Shown here: positions 35,571 through 47,445 of the stretch, one piece after another
How the letters are laid out: each line of letters begins with the position of its first letter
Position numbering within the stretch: position 1 is the stretch's first letter
From: Adiantum capillus-veneris
Taxonomy: Eukaryota > Streptophyta > Polypodiopsida > Polypodiales > Pteridaceae
Direction: 5' to 3'
Length of the DNA stretch: 64,000 nt
Assembly (NCBI GenBank): GCA_014529385.2
Contig: CM043962.1
Coordinates: 129,962,574-130,026,573, forward strand
Made by a program: the position numbers and the translations under genes
The notes under the pieces: model-generated
The model's database searches: none
Told to the model about the DNA's origin: nothing
Seen by the model: only the letters and a program-made list of their open reading frames with translations

Positions 35571-36583
35571 GGAAGAGACAATTAGGACACTGTGGGAAAA
35601 GATGGGTCTCACAGACTACATCCAACTAGAACCGTGTGATGTCGACTACCAAAGGGCTTATGAGCTAATACATAGCGTCATGAAGATGGTCAAGCCACCA
35701 TTTTGGATTTGATTAACACCCCAATGGAGGTAACCATCAGTGAGTACCAAATAGCTGATGTCTTGAAGCTGCCCAAGGGGGGCGGGCAGACAATGAGAGA
35801 CCTCCAATTGGCTACTACGGCCATTTTCACTATAAATTGCCATTATTTGAGGATCTCAGGCAACAAAAAATAGAGGGAGCACTCCGCCTTTACCACCAGC
35901 ACTTCCATTTTATTGCAAAGAGGCCATCCCGCTACACTTGCCCTAATCACAATGGCACATGCATCAACCTTTACACGAGCATGGAAGAAAGAAGGGTCTA
36001 CAGATGTGAACCATGCCCAATACATCCACACCACTCTAACACATGTAAAGAAGACCAAATAGGTAACAGTTTTGGGGGATGCGGAAGTACTCACTAGGAT
36101 AGCATATCATGCTATCAACCAAGTGGATCACCTACCATTAACTCCAAAGAAAAATCTATAGGTGGAAAACAAGATGGATGCAGATGAAGAAGAGGAATCT
36201 CCCAAAGCACCACCAATTGCTACAATACAAGAATTGTCAATGTCCCTGAAGTGGAACCAAACACTAATAAATATCAAGAGGAAGAAGATGAAGACCCTCT
36301 TGAAAAAAGAGCAAGGGAAAAGACCAAGACCAAAATGGAAGAACAAGATACCAAGAAAAGACCATGCCCCACAATACAAGTCAAAGAGTCATCACAAAGA
36401 GTAGCAATATTAGAAAGGGAAGCAGCTACATTTGAGCTTGAACAAGGGCTAAAAGGACACTTTGTAGAAAAGTGGAAACCCCAATCAAAGCGGATCAAGA
36501 TCCGCTCAAAAAATCGCAGGTACTATGAGGACAATGACCCTTTGGCTGGGTTGGATTCAATCTATGAGCACGAAGAGGCTTAA
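35571..36583 (+). pseudogene. Decayed ORF, unrecognised family
   Basis: Frame pieces: TLWEKMGLTDYIQLEPCDVD, YQRAYELIHSV, EVTISEYQIADVLKLPKGGG, then a Cys/His-rich piece YTCPNHNGTC...YRCEPCPIHP (about 35930-36040), then a lysine/glutamate-rich segment 36251-36583. Four or more frame changes. It lies after element C in the same orientation and might be a third ORF of that element or of another; I do not recognise it. Confidence 0.4.
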
Positions 36584-37640
36584 AGGGAGCAGCCAAGGCA
36601 CATGCTGCTAAAACGGCTCAACCAGCATAAGAAAAGTTGGAAGAAGTGCCTAAAGAAAAGTTAGAAGTAGTGCCTAAAGAAAAGTTAGAAGCAATGCCTA
36701 AAGAAAAGTTGGAAGAAGTGCTCAAAGAAAAGTAGAAAGAAGTACATATCACTACCATGCCTAGAAAGTAGCCTCTAGAAGAGGAGCTAGCACTCAACAT
36801 GATTAATCATCTTGAAACTCAAAGAGATATTCTAGAGATGTACGAACATGATCTACCAACAGAAGAGACAATTGGACCATCACATCAACATGAAGCCATC
36901 ACTTCTAGGCAACTTGAAGACTTGGAGGACATAGATGAATATGCTAGATATGTATATGAAGTTGTGGATAGGATGAAAGACAAATTCTATGCCCAACACC
37001 ACCAAATCCATCACTTCTAGCAACAGCTAAAGCTCACAACGACGTAGCTTGAAGTAGCACAATTGTTCAACGACGCATGTACTGAAGCACTGTAGACTAC
37101 AAAAAAGAAACTGTCAGAAGTGTCAACAAATTTTGAAATAGAATTGGAAGCTTTGCTATCAACAACTCAACAACAAGAAAAACATCTCAAAGAGGTAACC
37201 ACTGCCTTACAGAATACTAATTCATTTGCTCAAAGAGTGCAAGTCCAGCTTGATATAGAAAATGCTCAATTAACACAATCAGAGTCACACTATCAAGACC
37301 AAACTCAGCTGCTCAACCAGATACGGACCAAACCCACCGTAGTTACACTACAAAACAATGGTGAGGCTTACAAATCCCTAGAGCAATGGACAAAAGAGCT
37401 TGAGATGGAATTCAACATTGAGCAAATGCAATGATGAGAACTCTCAATTAGATTTATGCAAAAAGAAGACGACTACCAAAAGAAAATAGCTCATCTCAAG
37501 GAGGAGCTTCAAAAATCTCAAGATTTTATCAAGTCTCAAGCATCCACTTCTAGGGAGGACCAACAAGAGAAAACCATGGGCGATACAATTGCTCTATAAT
37601 TCATGAATTTTGAAGAAACACTCACCACAAAAGCAAGCAT
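36584..37640 (+). pseudogene. Decayed coiled-coil ORF
   Basis: Pieces 36799-37020 and 37120-37434, interrupted by stops, read as a long charged helix (ELEALLSTTQQQEKHLKEV, QEKTMGD at the end). 36630-36730 has a short tandem repeat encoding EKLEEVPK/EKLEVVPK (about 24-27 bp per unit, four copies). Continues the preceding decayed ORF. Confidence 0.45.
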
Positions 37641-38540
37641 CCCTGAGCCTCTTGTGGTCACACAGGACTTGGGTTTTTTGAGAGATTAGTTATCTCTTAT
37701 AGCCTCCATGCACTAGTCAAGTGAACTATGTCCCACAGGTTGACATTTTGTGTCTGTGGTTTTCGCTATGCTAGCATCGATATGGTGAGGCTTGGTAGGC
37801 GGTTGATAGAGTCCTATAGCAAAAACATGGGGGCGGAGGGGGCATGGGATCGAAGCAGGATATAGCCCGGAGCCACATTCCTCTCTCACAAACTCCAAGC
37901 CTTGACATATCAATGTGACAAGACATGTTGTATGTCCCCAGTGGGACACTTATATGAAACTTTAAAAGTGTGTGTGACATTAAATTTTGCTAAATGCCTT
38001 GCTTAGAGTGAAACCCTAGGTCCTTTGGCTTTTCTCAGTAGTCCCCGACCTTCCTTCGTTTCTCATGCCCTCAAGAAAAATAGCACATACCCAAAGCTTC
38101 TAAAAAAAACCAAGTCAACAACACCAAACATCATAAGAAAATTCCTCAAATATCAATCAAAACCCCCTTCCAAGCTTTAATGACGTATCAAAAACTCAAG
38201 ATGAAACTGCAACACATTAAAAAATGACATAAGCGAACCACCAACACAAAATACTAAGCATATTTCGTTTTATTTGCCTATATGTACCCACCAAGTTAAA
38301 AAACAGGCAATACATTACCCCACCAAATATTTCCTCACAATGCAAAAGAAACCCTTGCCTCCATACACACCCTTGGTCCTTGGCATTCAATCATCCTCTA
38401 CCTTTCAAAGCATCTATACTCTGCAAAAAAAATTTGAGCATTATTTGAAGATAAAAACAAATATACACACTGTACACCTGCATGCACCTTCTGCGGTGCC
38501 ATGGATAGATCCCAAAACTATGATACAAAAGGGAATAGAC
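37641..38540. other. No recognisable feature
   Basis: Short frames only. From about 38390 the text partly resembles 35420-35500 (ATACACA...TGTACA, CATGCA[TC]CTTC), a possible old repeat. Confidence 0.35.
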
Positions 38541-38547
38541 ATTAACC

Positions 38548-39480
38548 ATGTCTAGGCTTAAGCACCTACGTTGCTCGCGGGTGCCCCGTCACGATGGCAA
38601 GATGATAGATGCAAAGATTATCATGGATAGAGAGACAGGGGCTCTCTTGGGGCTTTGGTTTTGTCACTTTTACAAGGTGGAAGGCATAGATGTAGCTCTG
38701 TCAAAACTTAATGGCCACAATGTTGACGGTTAAGCGACTTATGTAGATCAAGTGTCTGCTTGCCCTACTCATCCTTCAACAAACTTTGGGAGTGGTGTTG
38801 GTTTTTGGTCAAGCTTTGCCTTGAATTCTTCTGAGTCTGCTCCTACCAATGATGACTTGGGCTCAATACCATCACCGGTCGATGCAAACCCATCAAATCA
38901 TTAAGGAGACTCAAATTCCTGGAGTGCGACAATATTGGTGTACAGCTCTGATTCACAGGTAGTCAAGAGCGGCCTATATGTTGTAGACATACAAGCTACA
39001 GCCATTAGGGTCTTGTGAAAGAAGCCGGGCACATATCTTGTCCACAGGTGAGCCACGACCAGCTCCTGTGTAGGGTCAAAGAAAACAAGACTGCATTCTA
39101 TACTTTGATTGAAAAATGTTGGAACTGGGCTATAAAGCTTGCAAAGAGGCTCATGCAGGAGCGAAGAAAGCCCTATCTTGCTCTGCTTGAGGCGCTGCCC
39201 GAGCCTTTTTTTTTCTGGTTAACTGTCACCTCTTAATCCACCTTCCCAAATTTTCTGCATAGAACATTGAGGTGATGTTAGCCGGCCGTAAGTGAGAGGT
39301 GATGGACGTGGGCGACGAGGACCACCGGGATAGATGCAAGGGGCTGAGATCTGTGACCATCCCACTATGATTGCTCTGCATTCGGGATCTATACCCTAAA
39401 GAAGATGACCTTGACATGGAGGAAACACTGTGACAAAGATGAAGGCTGGCCATACGATTTGCTAACTTTCACAGATACAA
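38548..39480 (+). pseudogene. RRM-like pseudogene
   Basis: RVPRHDGKMIDAKIIMDRET, then GALLGLWFCHFYKVE and ALSKLNGHNVDG, has the RNP1-like spacing and the A...LNG..VDG end of an RNA-recognition motif (residues 12-60). Downstream, in changing frames, are SGLYVVD, VKENKTAFYTLIEKCWNWAI (39075-39135) and LYPKEDDLDMEETL. No introns seen, so it could be a retrocopy; stops after 38733 and at 39234. The parent gene is not identified. Confidence 0.4.
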
Positions 39481-39825
39481 ACCTTGATGAGCTGTTTGAA
39501 TTTTCCATAGTCGCTTTGAAACGTAACCGTCGCGTACGAGCTTGATAATTTGTTGATTGTTGCTATCTTGGAGGGAAAGGAAGAGTAGAGGCAAGGTGAA
39601 GAGGTACGGATGTATTGTGAGAGCGGCAAAACACACACACACACAGAGCAGCTATCGTGAGCTGTAGTTGAGAGAGATCTCGATGATGATGAGCCTCCCC
39701 CACGGCACCTACTATTTTTGCTACAACAACGGTGAAAAAAAACAAGAAAAACGATGCATTATTCTATAGCACAGCACATAGATTTGCAACAATATTACCT
39801 AAGAAATATGATTACAACATTGCAC

Positions 39826-39828
<3 letters not shown>

Positions 39829-39869
<41 letters not shown>
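39829..39869. repeat. (GA)n microsatellite
   Basis: About 41 bp of GA. A short (CA)n lies nearby at 39632-39643. Confidence 0.95.
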
Positions 39870-39872
<3 letters not shown>

Positions 39873-40104
39873 TACAGAGAACATATAAGAAAACGTTAAA
39901 GATAAAATGAAAGAGTAGAGAAATACCTAATTATAAAGTCTTTTGACTTTTCATCTTCATTTGTCTTTTGACTTTCCACCTTCATTCATCTTTTGACTTT
40001 TAATCTTCTTCATCTTCTTTTCATTTTTTGAACTCACCCTTCACTTATGCACTTAATACGTTTCGAAAGAATTTTTATTTTTCTTAGATTGGGGAGACCT
40101 AATT

Positions 40105-40596
40105 GAGAAAATCACCAAAATACACCTTTAATTTGTGGAAATTCCCAAAATACTCCTCAAATTTCAAAAATTCCCAAAATACCAGCAATAATTTGACATA
40201 AATTCCCAAAATGCCCTTCAAATTTTCCAAAATTTCCAAAATACCCCTGGTTGTGAGAGTAAATTTCTCCAAAAATAATTTTTTTTGTAGCTTTTCATAA
40301 AGAATACTGATATCATAATTAAAAGATGCTAAAACTAGAATTTGAGTTGGTTATGTAGGTTTTGGAGATGAATTGCTTCATTATTTTTAGACATAATTCT
40401 CTTTTTTTGGGAGGTTATTTGTGCCAAATTACATGCTAAGCACTCAAAAACGGATCTCAATTGTCAAAAAGGAATAAAGATTAGGAAATGTTGAAGAATC
40501 CAACCAAATAGATACAAGGGTATTTTGGGATTTTTGAAATTTGAGGGGTATTTCGGGAATTTCCACAAATTAGAGGGGTATTTTGGTAATTTTCCC
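40105..40596. mobile_element. MITE-like foldback element (about 490 bp)
   Basis: The left arm 40105-40183 and right arm 40518-40596 are inverted copies about 79 bp long, roughly 90% matching, made of AATTCCCAAAATAC-like subrepeats. The interior (about 330 bp) has no ORF. CCTAA occurs just outside both ends (40098-40102 and 40595-40599), a possible but blurred target duplication. Non-autonomous by structure; superfamily unknown. Confidence 0.75.
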
Positions 40597-40599
40597 TAA

Positions 40600-41310
40600 C
40601 TACTTTATGAACTTGAAACCGAGTCAAGCGTGGTTCTCTATTGAGTTTGAAGGCTTTGCATATGCTGATGCTTTAGTGGCTTTTAATCTAGATTTCTGAG
40701 GCAGGTTTTTCTTTTGATACTTTGTGTTTCATTCAATTATGTGTCAACATTTTGAAAACAATTTGCAACTCAGATAAAATTTAACCTATTTCTCTATGCT
40801 TTTAATCCATTGTGCATGTGTGTTGAGTGTACATTGATGCTCTATTCCTCTAAAAATATGTGTTTATAAGTAGCAACAACTTGATGAAGTTTAACTCAAT
40901 CAATCTTTATTTAGGGTTGTGTTCTTTGTCACAAGCTACATTGTCATGGATCTCTAGTGGGATTGTACCCATACTTGTAAAACTAGCAAATGTGAAGCAT
41001 TAGACTGCCAAACAAAAAAATTGCCAAGGCTCTAAGGATGCATTTGTATAACAGATTGGTGTTTTCAGGGATAGATGCTCATGCAATATCTATAAGCTTC
41101 TCTTGTTGAGGATGATATGTTTCAGTATAAGTTCCTGCATTTTCGCATTTTTCGGAGTAAATAGGTAGTGATGTGTGCTTTGATATATCTTTCTAATTCT
41201 TTTACAACTTCAATTTTGTGATTTTTCCAAGCAAGTGGGCCTCTGTCAATTGGGACTCTCGAGTTTGTCGCCTTGTTGCACAATAATGCTTTGTACATGA
41301 TTGAGAAGCA
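40600..41310. other. No recognisable feature
   Basis: AT-rich DNA without convincing coding content on either strand. Confidence 0.35.
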
Positions 41311-41451
41311 ATGCCTTCGATTGTAGCTACGTACCAAGGTTCACAGACACAATTTGCCAATTACAATGCATTGTGATTGTAGCTACCAATGCCTTCGATT
41401 GTAGCTACCAAGGTTCACAGACACAATTTGCCAATTACAATGCATTGTGAT
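41311..41451. repeat. Tandem duplication, 78-bp period
   Basis: 41311-41377 and 41389-41451 are near-identical (ATGCCTTCGATTGTAGCTAC...GCATTGTGAT). They differ mainly by a 4-bp GTAC indel. Each ends in GCAATGCATTG-like palindromic sequence. Confidence 0.9.
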
Positions 41452-41613
41452 GTTTGGAGTTATGTAAAAGTAAGAAATGAGAAGTTATTGAGAGACTGAA
41501 AGAGTGTGTTGAATCTTATTATGAAAATGGGAGGGAATCTTTTTTTATGTTTTGATGGTCATTGAGACTATGATCACGTATAAAGTACGAGGGAATGTTT
41601 TGTCACGTTTAAG

Positions 41614-42206
41614 ATGGTTATTAAGAGCTAAAAAAGGCCTCGTAGGGAGAATATGCAAGTGGGTCCAAAGAACATGGAAAATTGGTTTTTACAAGACTGA
41701 TCTATTCCTTGAAGGGAAGAATTGAGGGGGTCCTGCCATCCTCATCAGCACTCAAATCGTCAGGTACTTCTTCTTGCATAATGTATGGCAGACAAGGAAC
41801 CGCCGCGTGTTTGAAGGAGGTCTTGAGGTGGCAAGCTTCGTAGAAATTATACAAGAAATCAAAGTGTTAACCTGGACGCTCGGGCGCAAGCAACACTCGG
41901 AGGATTGGTCTAGGACTGCTTGTGCCTTGCTGTCAGCAGAGGGTATGCCTAGGATGGGAGAAAATCTTGGCTATCGGTAATTAAAAGTTCTCAAAAGAAC
42001 ATGATAATGGACCTTATGTATCAAGGATACGGGGGCAAGTTGGATGGGATGGTTGCCCTGATAGCCGATGTAATTATGGTCCCTGGATGATTTCATGGCT
42101 CAACAAGAGTATGACAAGACATTGCAATTTTTTGGGTTGATTAATATAATTCACTCACAATTGTGAGTTTTGGCAAGGAAAAAAAAAATATGGTTATTAA
42201 GAGTTA
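41614..42206 (+). mobile_element. 5'-truncated LINE with poly(A) and target duplications
   Basis: Target duplication ATGGTTATTAAGAG[CT]TA at 41614-41630 and 42190-42206, 16 of 17 bases identical. The insert ends in an 11-base A run (42178-42188). Within it 41774-41980 encodes HNVWQTRNRRVFEGGLE, resembling the tryptophan-rich W-x2-RN-x2-F-x-G piece near the end of plant LINE ORF2 proteins. About 560 bp long, so only the 3' end is present. Confidence 0.78.
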
Positions 42207-43560
42207 GCAAAGTCGTCTTCATGTGCTAGAGCCCTTAGGAGTTCTGATCGAGGACCTTTTTTGGAATCCAGGGTTTGATGGAGGCTCTCTAGGAAGGGAA
42301 CTCGCTCGCCCACCACATGAAGATTTGGTGGGTCGGATGGTTTTGATGCCTTGTCTCCCGTGGGCTTGGTTGTTATTTGGTATGGTAATCGGTTGAGGCA
42401 TGGTTTTCTTCTTTTGCTCTATATTGGCTTCATGCATGTGTTTTTTGGTATGGTCATCAGTTGTGGCATGGTTTTCTTCTTTTGATCTAATTTTTATTTC
42501 ATGGGGTGCTGGTTTGGGTCGTGGAGGTCATTGGTGGAAGAGGAAGCTCTGTGGTGGCAACCTGTCCACTCTCTACAGGAGATGGGGACTTGCGTCCCGC
42601 TCTAGTTGCGGCATTGGTTCCTTGTAGCTTTGTGGTAGTTCCCTGCAAGGGCGAAGATTCAATCAATGGCAGTTGTCAGATTTTTGATGGCACCCACATT
42701 GGCCTATTTCTTGTATATGGATGGTTTTGCGTATGATTTTTTTTGGCCTGATCTTTTTAATGGTTAGGGCTTGCCTCCCTTGTTTTGACGGTTGATCATC
42801 AGGGTTTGTCTAATTACCCTTGCCTTTTTGGAACACCTCTTGTAAGCCTCTTGTGGCAAAAGAACCATCAACTTTCGCATCTTTAGATCTCTCTGGTGTA
42901 ATACCCTACAGGGAATTGTTGTCGACCAAAATAAGAAGCTTTAGATTCAAGCTTTGGAAAGCTATCCACAAGCATGGTATCGCAAAGAAAAATGAGCTTT
43001 TCTAAGGAAGATATTGGAGCTAGCCAAAGAAAATGGAGCAACACTTCTTGAGTAAAGTATATGAAACAATTGTAGCTAGGCTCATCCATGTGGGTTTCTC
43101 TAATTCATGAGTTCCTTCTTATGGGCTTTACGAGGCTATTTTTTGCATGTATGAATGTCCACTCAAAATTAAAAAGTTTTTATCACAATGATGTCTAATG
43201 ATCCATTCTTGTGGTTTTGGGTTTTTTATTTGGATTTAAACAAGTGCTTGTTGCATATTGCCAGTGTATCAAAGGTTGGTAAAAAGGGGGAAATAAATAA
43301 TTTGGATATGCAATGTCTTTATGTTAGGATTTGCAGATAGATATAGTAATGCCTTGAGAGAATGGGGTTTGATTTCTAGATTGTGTTGCTGATAGACTCA
43401 ATTAATCTTCCTATGGAAAACCTACAACTGGCATACATGTCCACCAATGAATTTCGAAGCACAAATATGTAAGACACCATGCTCACCTAGGATTGTCTTT
43501 AAAGTTTTGGAAGTTTAACATTCCCTTCAAGTACTGGATGAAACCTAAAAAAAATGTATT
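42207..43560. other. Unrecognised DNA with a 69-bp duplication
   Basis: 42378-42420 and 42447-42488 are similar (TGGTATGGT.ATC.GTTG.GGCATGGTTTTCTTCTTTTG). The reading pieces around 42820-43005 (SFRFKLWKAIHKHG) are short and unassigned, perhaps upstream parts of the PPR pseudogene that follows. Confidence 0.35.
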
Positions 43561-43589
43561 TGTATCTCAACTACTGTAGGTTTAAAGTG

Positions 43590-44165
43590 AGGGTGTCTCT
43601 TTAGATGCAAGAACCTATCCTTAGGTTTAAAATGAGGGTGTCTCTTTAGATGGAATTCAAGTGAGGGTGTCTCTTTAGATGCAAGAACCTATGCTTACAT
43701 CTTCAAAGCATGCAAGAACCTATGCTTACATCTTCAAATATGGGCGAAAGAATTCACAACAATTTTATTAGTGAGGGCCTTAATGTTGTGACTAGAAATG
43801 CCAACTCTAGTGCACTTTAGAAAGCACAAAAAGTACTTGAGAAGCTCCATGTCTCGTACATTGTTTCTAATAATGCATTGATTCTGAATTAACCCAATTG
43901 GGGTAGGCAGAGTAATCTCCGGACCATTTTTTAACGAATGCAAAGCAAGGATATCTTTCCAAATGCAATCACCTGCGCTTGCATCTTGAAGGCATGTGGC
44001 ATTAGGCAATATGCTCATATGGGTAGAAGTAATCACAATGATATTGTTAGTGAAGGGCTTTTATTTTAAAAAGAACATTATGCTTGGCAAATGCTTTTGT
44101 TGACATGTAGGCTAAATGTAGTTTACTTAAGAAAGAACAAAAAGGGCATTAGTGCGATTGAAAAA
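43590..44165 (+). pseudogene. PPR-protein pseudogene
   Basis: Repeated segments coding GVSLDARTYAYIFKAC (43600-43735, with partial tandem copies), then MGERIHNNFISEGLNVV, KAQKVLEKLHVSYIVSNNALI (43820-43890), DIFPNAITCACILKACG (43948-43999) and IHNDIVSEGLL. This is the P-N-x-F/T-...-L-K-A-C, H..I...G, A..VF..., N-A-L-I pattern of plant PLS-class PPR proteins, which act in organelle RNA processing. Stops and frame changes are frequent and no intact repeat series remains. Confidence 0.78.
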
Positions 44166-44256
44166 AATGGTCTCTATTGGTGCTATAGGCATTTTTGTCG
44201 CCATTGTTGAAGACTATATGACAATGTATTTATTTAAAATAAGAGATTTATCAATT

Positions 44257-44363
44257 TGTTGGAAATTTACTAAGGGGTTATGAGAAGTTCTCAAAATAAG
44301 TTATATGGGGTTGTTTAAAAGAGTCTTTGAATGCACGTGATATATATGACTTACTCATATTGG

Positions 44364-44453
<90 letters not shown>

Positions 44454-44465
44454 CAAACCCACCCT

Positions 44466-44514
<49 letters not shown>

Positions 44515-45092
44515 GTTCTAGAGTAAAAATTGTTGATGTAGCAGTTGCTATATGAATCACTTGCAAAATCCACTAACATGCTTACATGGCACTATGTGGA
44601 TAGTTCCACGTGTTGCATTAATTGCGTGGTAATGTGGCATTTCTACAAAAATCCTTGAATTTACGTTGTTGGCTGCTTTTGTAGACCAGATGATTGTAGG
44701 GTTAGCTGTTTTTCATGTAACCTGCTTTTTAGAACAAGGGCCTAAAAGTAATATGACTTGAGGTCTCACTCTCTAACATCTTATTTCATGGAAGGTGTAG
44801 AGAGTTATTGCTAGAATTGTAACGAGATGAACCAATATAAAGAATTACCAAAAGGGGTGCCAAGTGTTACCATACATATGTGGTAATGATGTGTGTGAAC
44901 ACACTTAGGACTATCGGGGCATATTTTCCATCACTAGGAGGTTTTTTCCCCGTGTGTTGTATATACGCCCATCACTCTAGGGCTATCTTATCTTTCATTG
45001 TGCACTCAGCAATACATACTCTCTATTGCATGCCGTGAGCTTCTTCATCTTCTTCAAGCTGTGTGTGTTTCCCTGTAACCCTATTTCTAACA
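44257..45092 (+). repeat. Probable Ty1/copia 5' LTR
   Basis: The inner end is sound: CTAACA at 45087-45092 sits 2 bp before the PBS. The outer start is a guess at TGTTGGAAATTT (44257), making 836 bp including a poly-C tract. TATATAC near 44961 may be the promoter. No partner LTR in the window. Confidence 0.4.
44367..44512. repeat. Poly-C tract followed by (CA)n
   Basis: About 85 consecutive C (44367-44451), then AACAAACCCACC and a (CA)n run to 44512. Tract lengths this long are usually uncertain in assemblies. Confidence 0.95.
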
Positions 45093-45094
45093 AT

Positions 45095-45106
45095 TGGTAT
45101 CAGAGC
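45095..45106 (+). other. Primer binding site, initiator tRNA-Met type
   Basis: TGGTATCAGAGC, the standard plant copia PBS complementary to the initiator tRNA-Met 3' end. Confidence 0.88.
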
Positions 45107-45459
45107 AGGTTGCATCCACCTGGGCTTAGTCGCCAACATTTCCAGTACACGCTTGCTCACTTTCTCAGATTTCAGTGAGCGTTTCTGACTATCAACATGC
45201 TGCCAAATACTTTAGGTGAGCTTGAAGAGCACAATCTGCTTAGATTTTCCATTAGGGCTCAATTTAGCCTTCATTTCCACTATAGTCAGTACTGTGTAGG
45301 CAACTTTGTCATTTGGTGTTGAATTTTTGTCAGTACCATTTTTGGCGTAACAAGTCCCTCCCCTACAGTCTACTTTGGGTTGTGCTATATAGCACGCATT
45401 AGTCCCGCTTCCTTTCTCCTCTTTTTGGGTAGTTTTCACATCAGGTGGAGGAATTTTCC

Positions 45460-45905
45460 ATGGCTTACAACAACACATATGTGTTCAAGATGTTTGTTGC
45501 TAAGGATAGGGACAATTACCCGATGTGGGCTTACATGATGCAACATGTTCTTGTGTCAAAGGGCATTCAAAAGGTTATGTAGGGCATTGATGTACACCCT
45601 AGTTCTAAGGATACATACAATGTTGAGAATGTTGCAAGTTCTGGTGACTGAATTGTTGTTGCTAGAGCTGTTTTGCCTACGGATGTTTAGGCTCCTTGGG
45701 ATGTTAAATATGCACATTCTCATGCATTGATTGCATTGTCTCTGAAGTACACTTATACTTTGACATTTTTTCAACTAAATTTGCAAAACAGGTTTGGGAT
45801 ATTCTAGCTGGTTTGTATGCAAGTCGCAATGGGGCTAAAATTGCATTGTTGCATAAAGAGCTGGAGCCAAAGATTATGTATGAGGAAGATGAAATTATGA
45901 AATGA
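45460..45905 (+). pseudogene. Ty1/copia gag N-terminus
   Basis: MAYNNTYVFKMFVAKDRDNY, then PMWAYMMQHVLVSKG, a stop, VKYAHSHALIALSLK and, after a frameshift near 45770, AKQVWDILAGLYASRNGAKI. These match the copia gag order (W..w...M...L, A...I..SL, A...W..L...Y). It breaks off in microsatellite DNA at about 45957, so no pol is present. The copia priming site 360 bp upstream confirms the assignment. Confidence 0.8.
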
Positions 45906-45952
45906 TGAAATGTAGTGTCAAAATAGTGTAAGTTAGAGAAAGAGAAAGAGGG

Positions 45953-46208
<256 letters not shown>

Positions 46209-46216
46209 AATGGTTG

Positions 46217-46603
46217 TAGGCAAAGCCATCGTTTTGTGGTGTGCGTAGTGAGAGTATGCTTCCGCTTCTGTATAGTGCTTTGAAAAGGCCTTCTTTACGC
46301 TGAAAACGATGGAATTCGAACATGACTTTCTACTCTCTTCTCTTTACCTTCTCTTTCTTTTTCTCTCTCTTCCTATCTCCCTCTCCCTTTCTCCCCACGG
46401 ACGCGGCATTAGGTTGGAAAGCTTTCAATGGTACCGTACCTCAGAATGGAGGCGGGCATGGAACGTGCACAATAATCCCTTGAACAAGGAGCTACTGTGA
46501 AGAGATGCTGCACAAGAAGCACAATGAAGAAGCTCTTCTTCAAAGCACTTTACAGAAGTGGGAGAACTCTTGCACTGCGCACAACACAAAACGATGTGGC
46601 TAC
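46217..46603. mobile_element. Foldback element, about 390 bp
   Basis: The left arm 46217-46300 and right arm 46527-46603 are inverted, around 80% matching (CATCGTTTTGTG.TGTGCG...CACTTCTGTA.AGTGCTTTGAA on one strand). The interior (about 225 bp) is CT-rich with no domain. No clear target duplication, as the GA repeat abuts the left end. Confidence 0.65.
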
Positions 46604-47440
46604 ATTTACAGCCATATCTCTTTATCTCTACTCAAAATGATGGCTACATTTACATAATTGTATATACTTAAATTATACAATTTACAGAAAACGATGGCTA
46701 CATATACGTAATTGTATATACCTAAGTGTAGAGAGTACGTAATTTTATATACTTAAATTATAGAGGGGTGGGTACGTATATATTTGTTTATGCATGTATC
46801 TAGGCACTAAGTATGCGAGCATAGCACCCGAAGGTTACACGCTTCCTCTTGGATATAGTTCTTTTTCAATCGTGGTGTTATGGTCATTGATCCACTCATG
46901 CATGGATTACTGCAACGTACATTTGGTTTTACCATGATTGAGATTGTGATGATATCTAAAGAGGTGCCACTTGACCTTTGGCATTACTAGCCGCTACTTA
47001 AGTCTGCTAGTATGTATATGTATCTACATGCTTTTGTGCATATATACTTGTGTACATATATATAGATGAGTGAGTAGAGGGAAAAAGCAGAGAGATGGAG
47101 AGAGGAAAATAAAGTGCAATAGGAGTAGATAGAACAATAACAGACGAGAGACCATTTGGTGGGGAGCGGCCATCTGGTTCTTCTTTTGGTTGGTTTGCAT
47201 TCTAGGTGGGATCCCATCCGGGGTGGACATTGCCTCCAGTGGACCAAAGTTTTGATGCGGTGAGACCAAAAGCAAAGAAATTAAGATTATTTGTGGCTAG
47301 TTTTTTGTGACCATGAGTGTTATAGGTTTCTCTTTGTTATTTGCAGGCATGGCCATCCTACACCTACTGTACTTAAGTTCCTCCACTAGTGGTAGATCCA
47401 GACCTATAGCGGACACTCTCTTTACGAGACCAATACCTCC
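46604..47440. other. No recognisable feature
   Basis: AT-rich at first (ACGTAATTGTATATACTTA repeated near 46652, 46708 and 46738), then mixed sequence without coding signal. Confidence 0.35.
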
Positions 47441-47445
47441 GTTCG

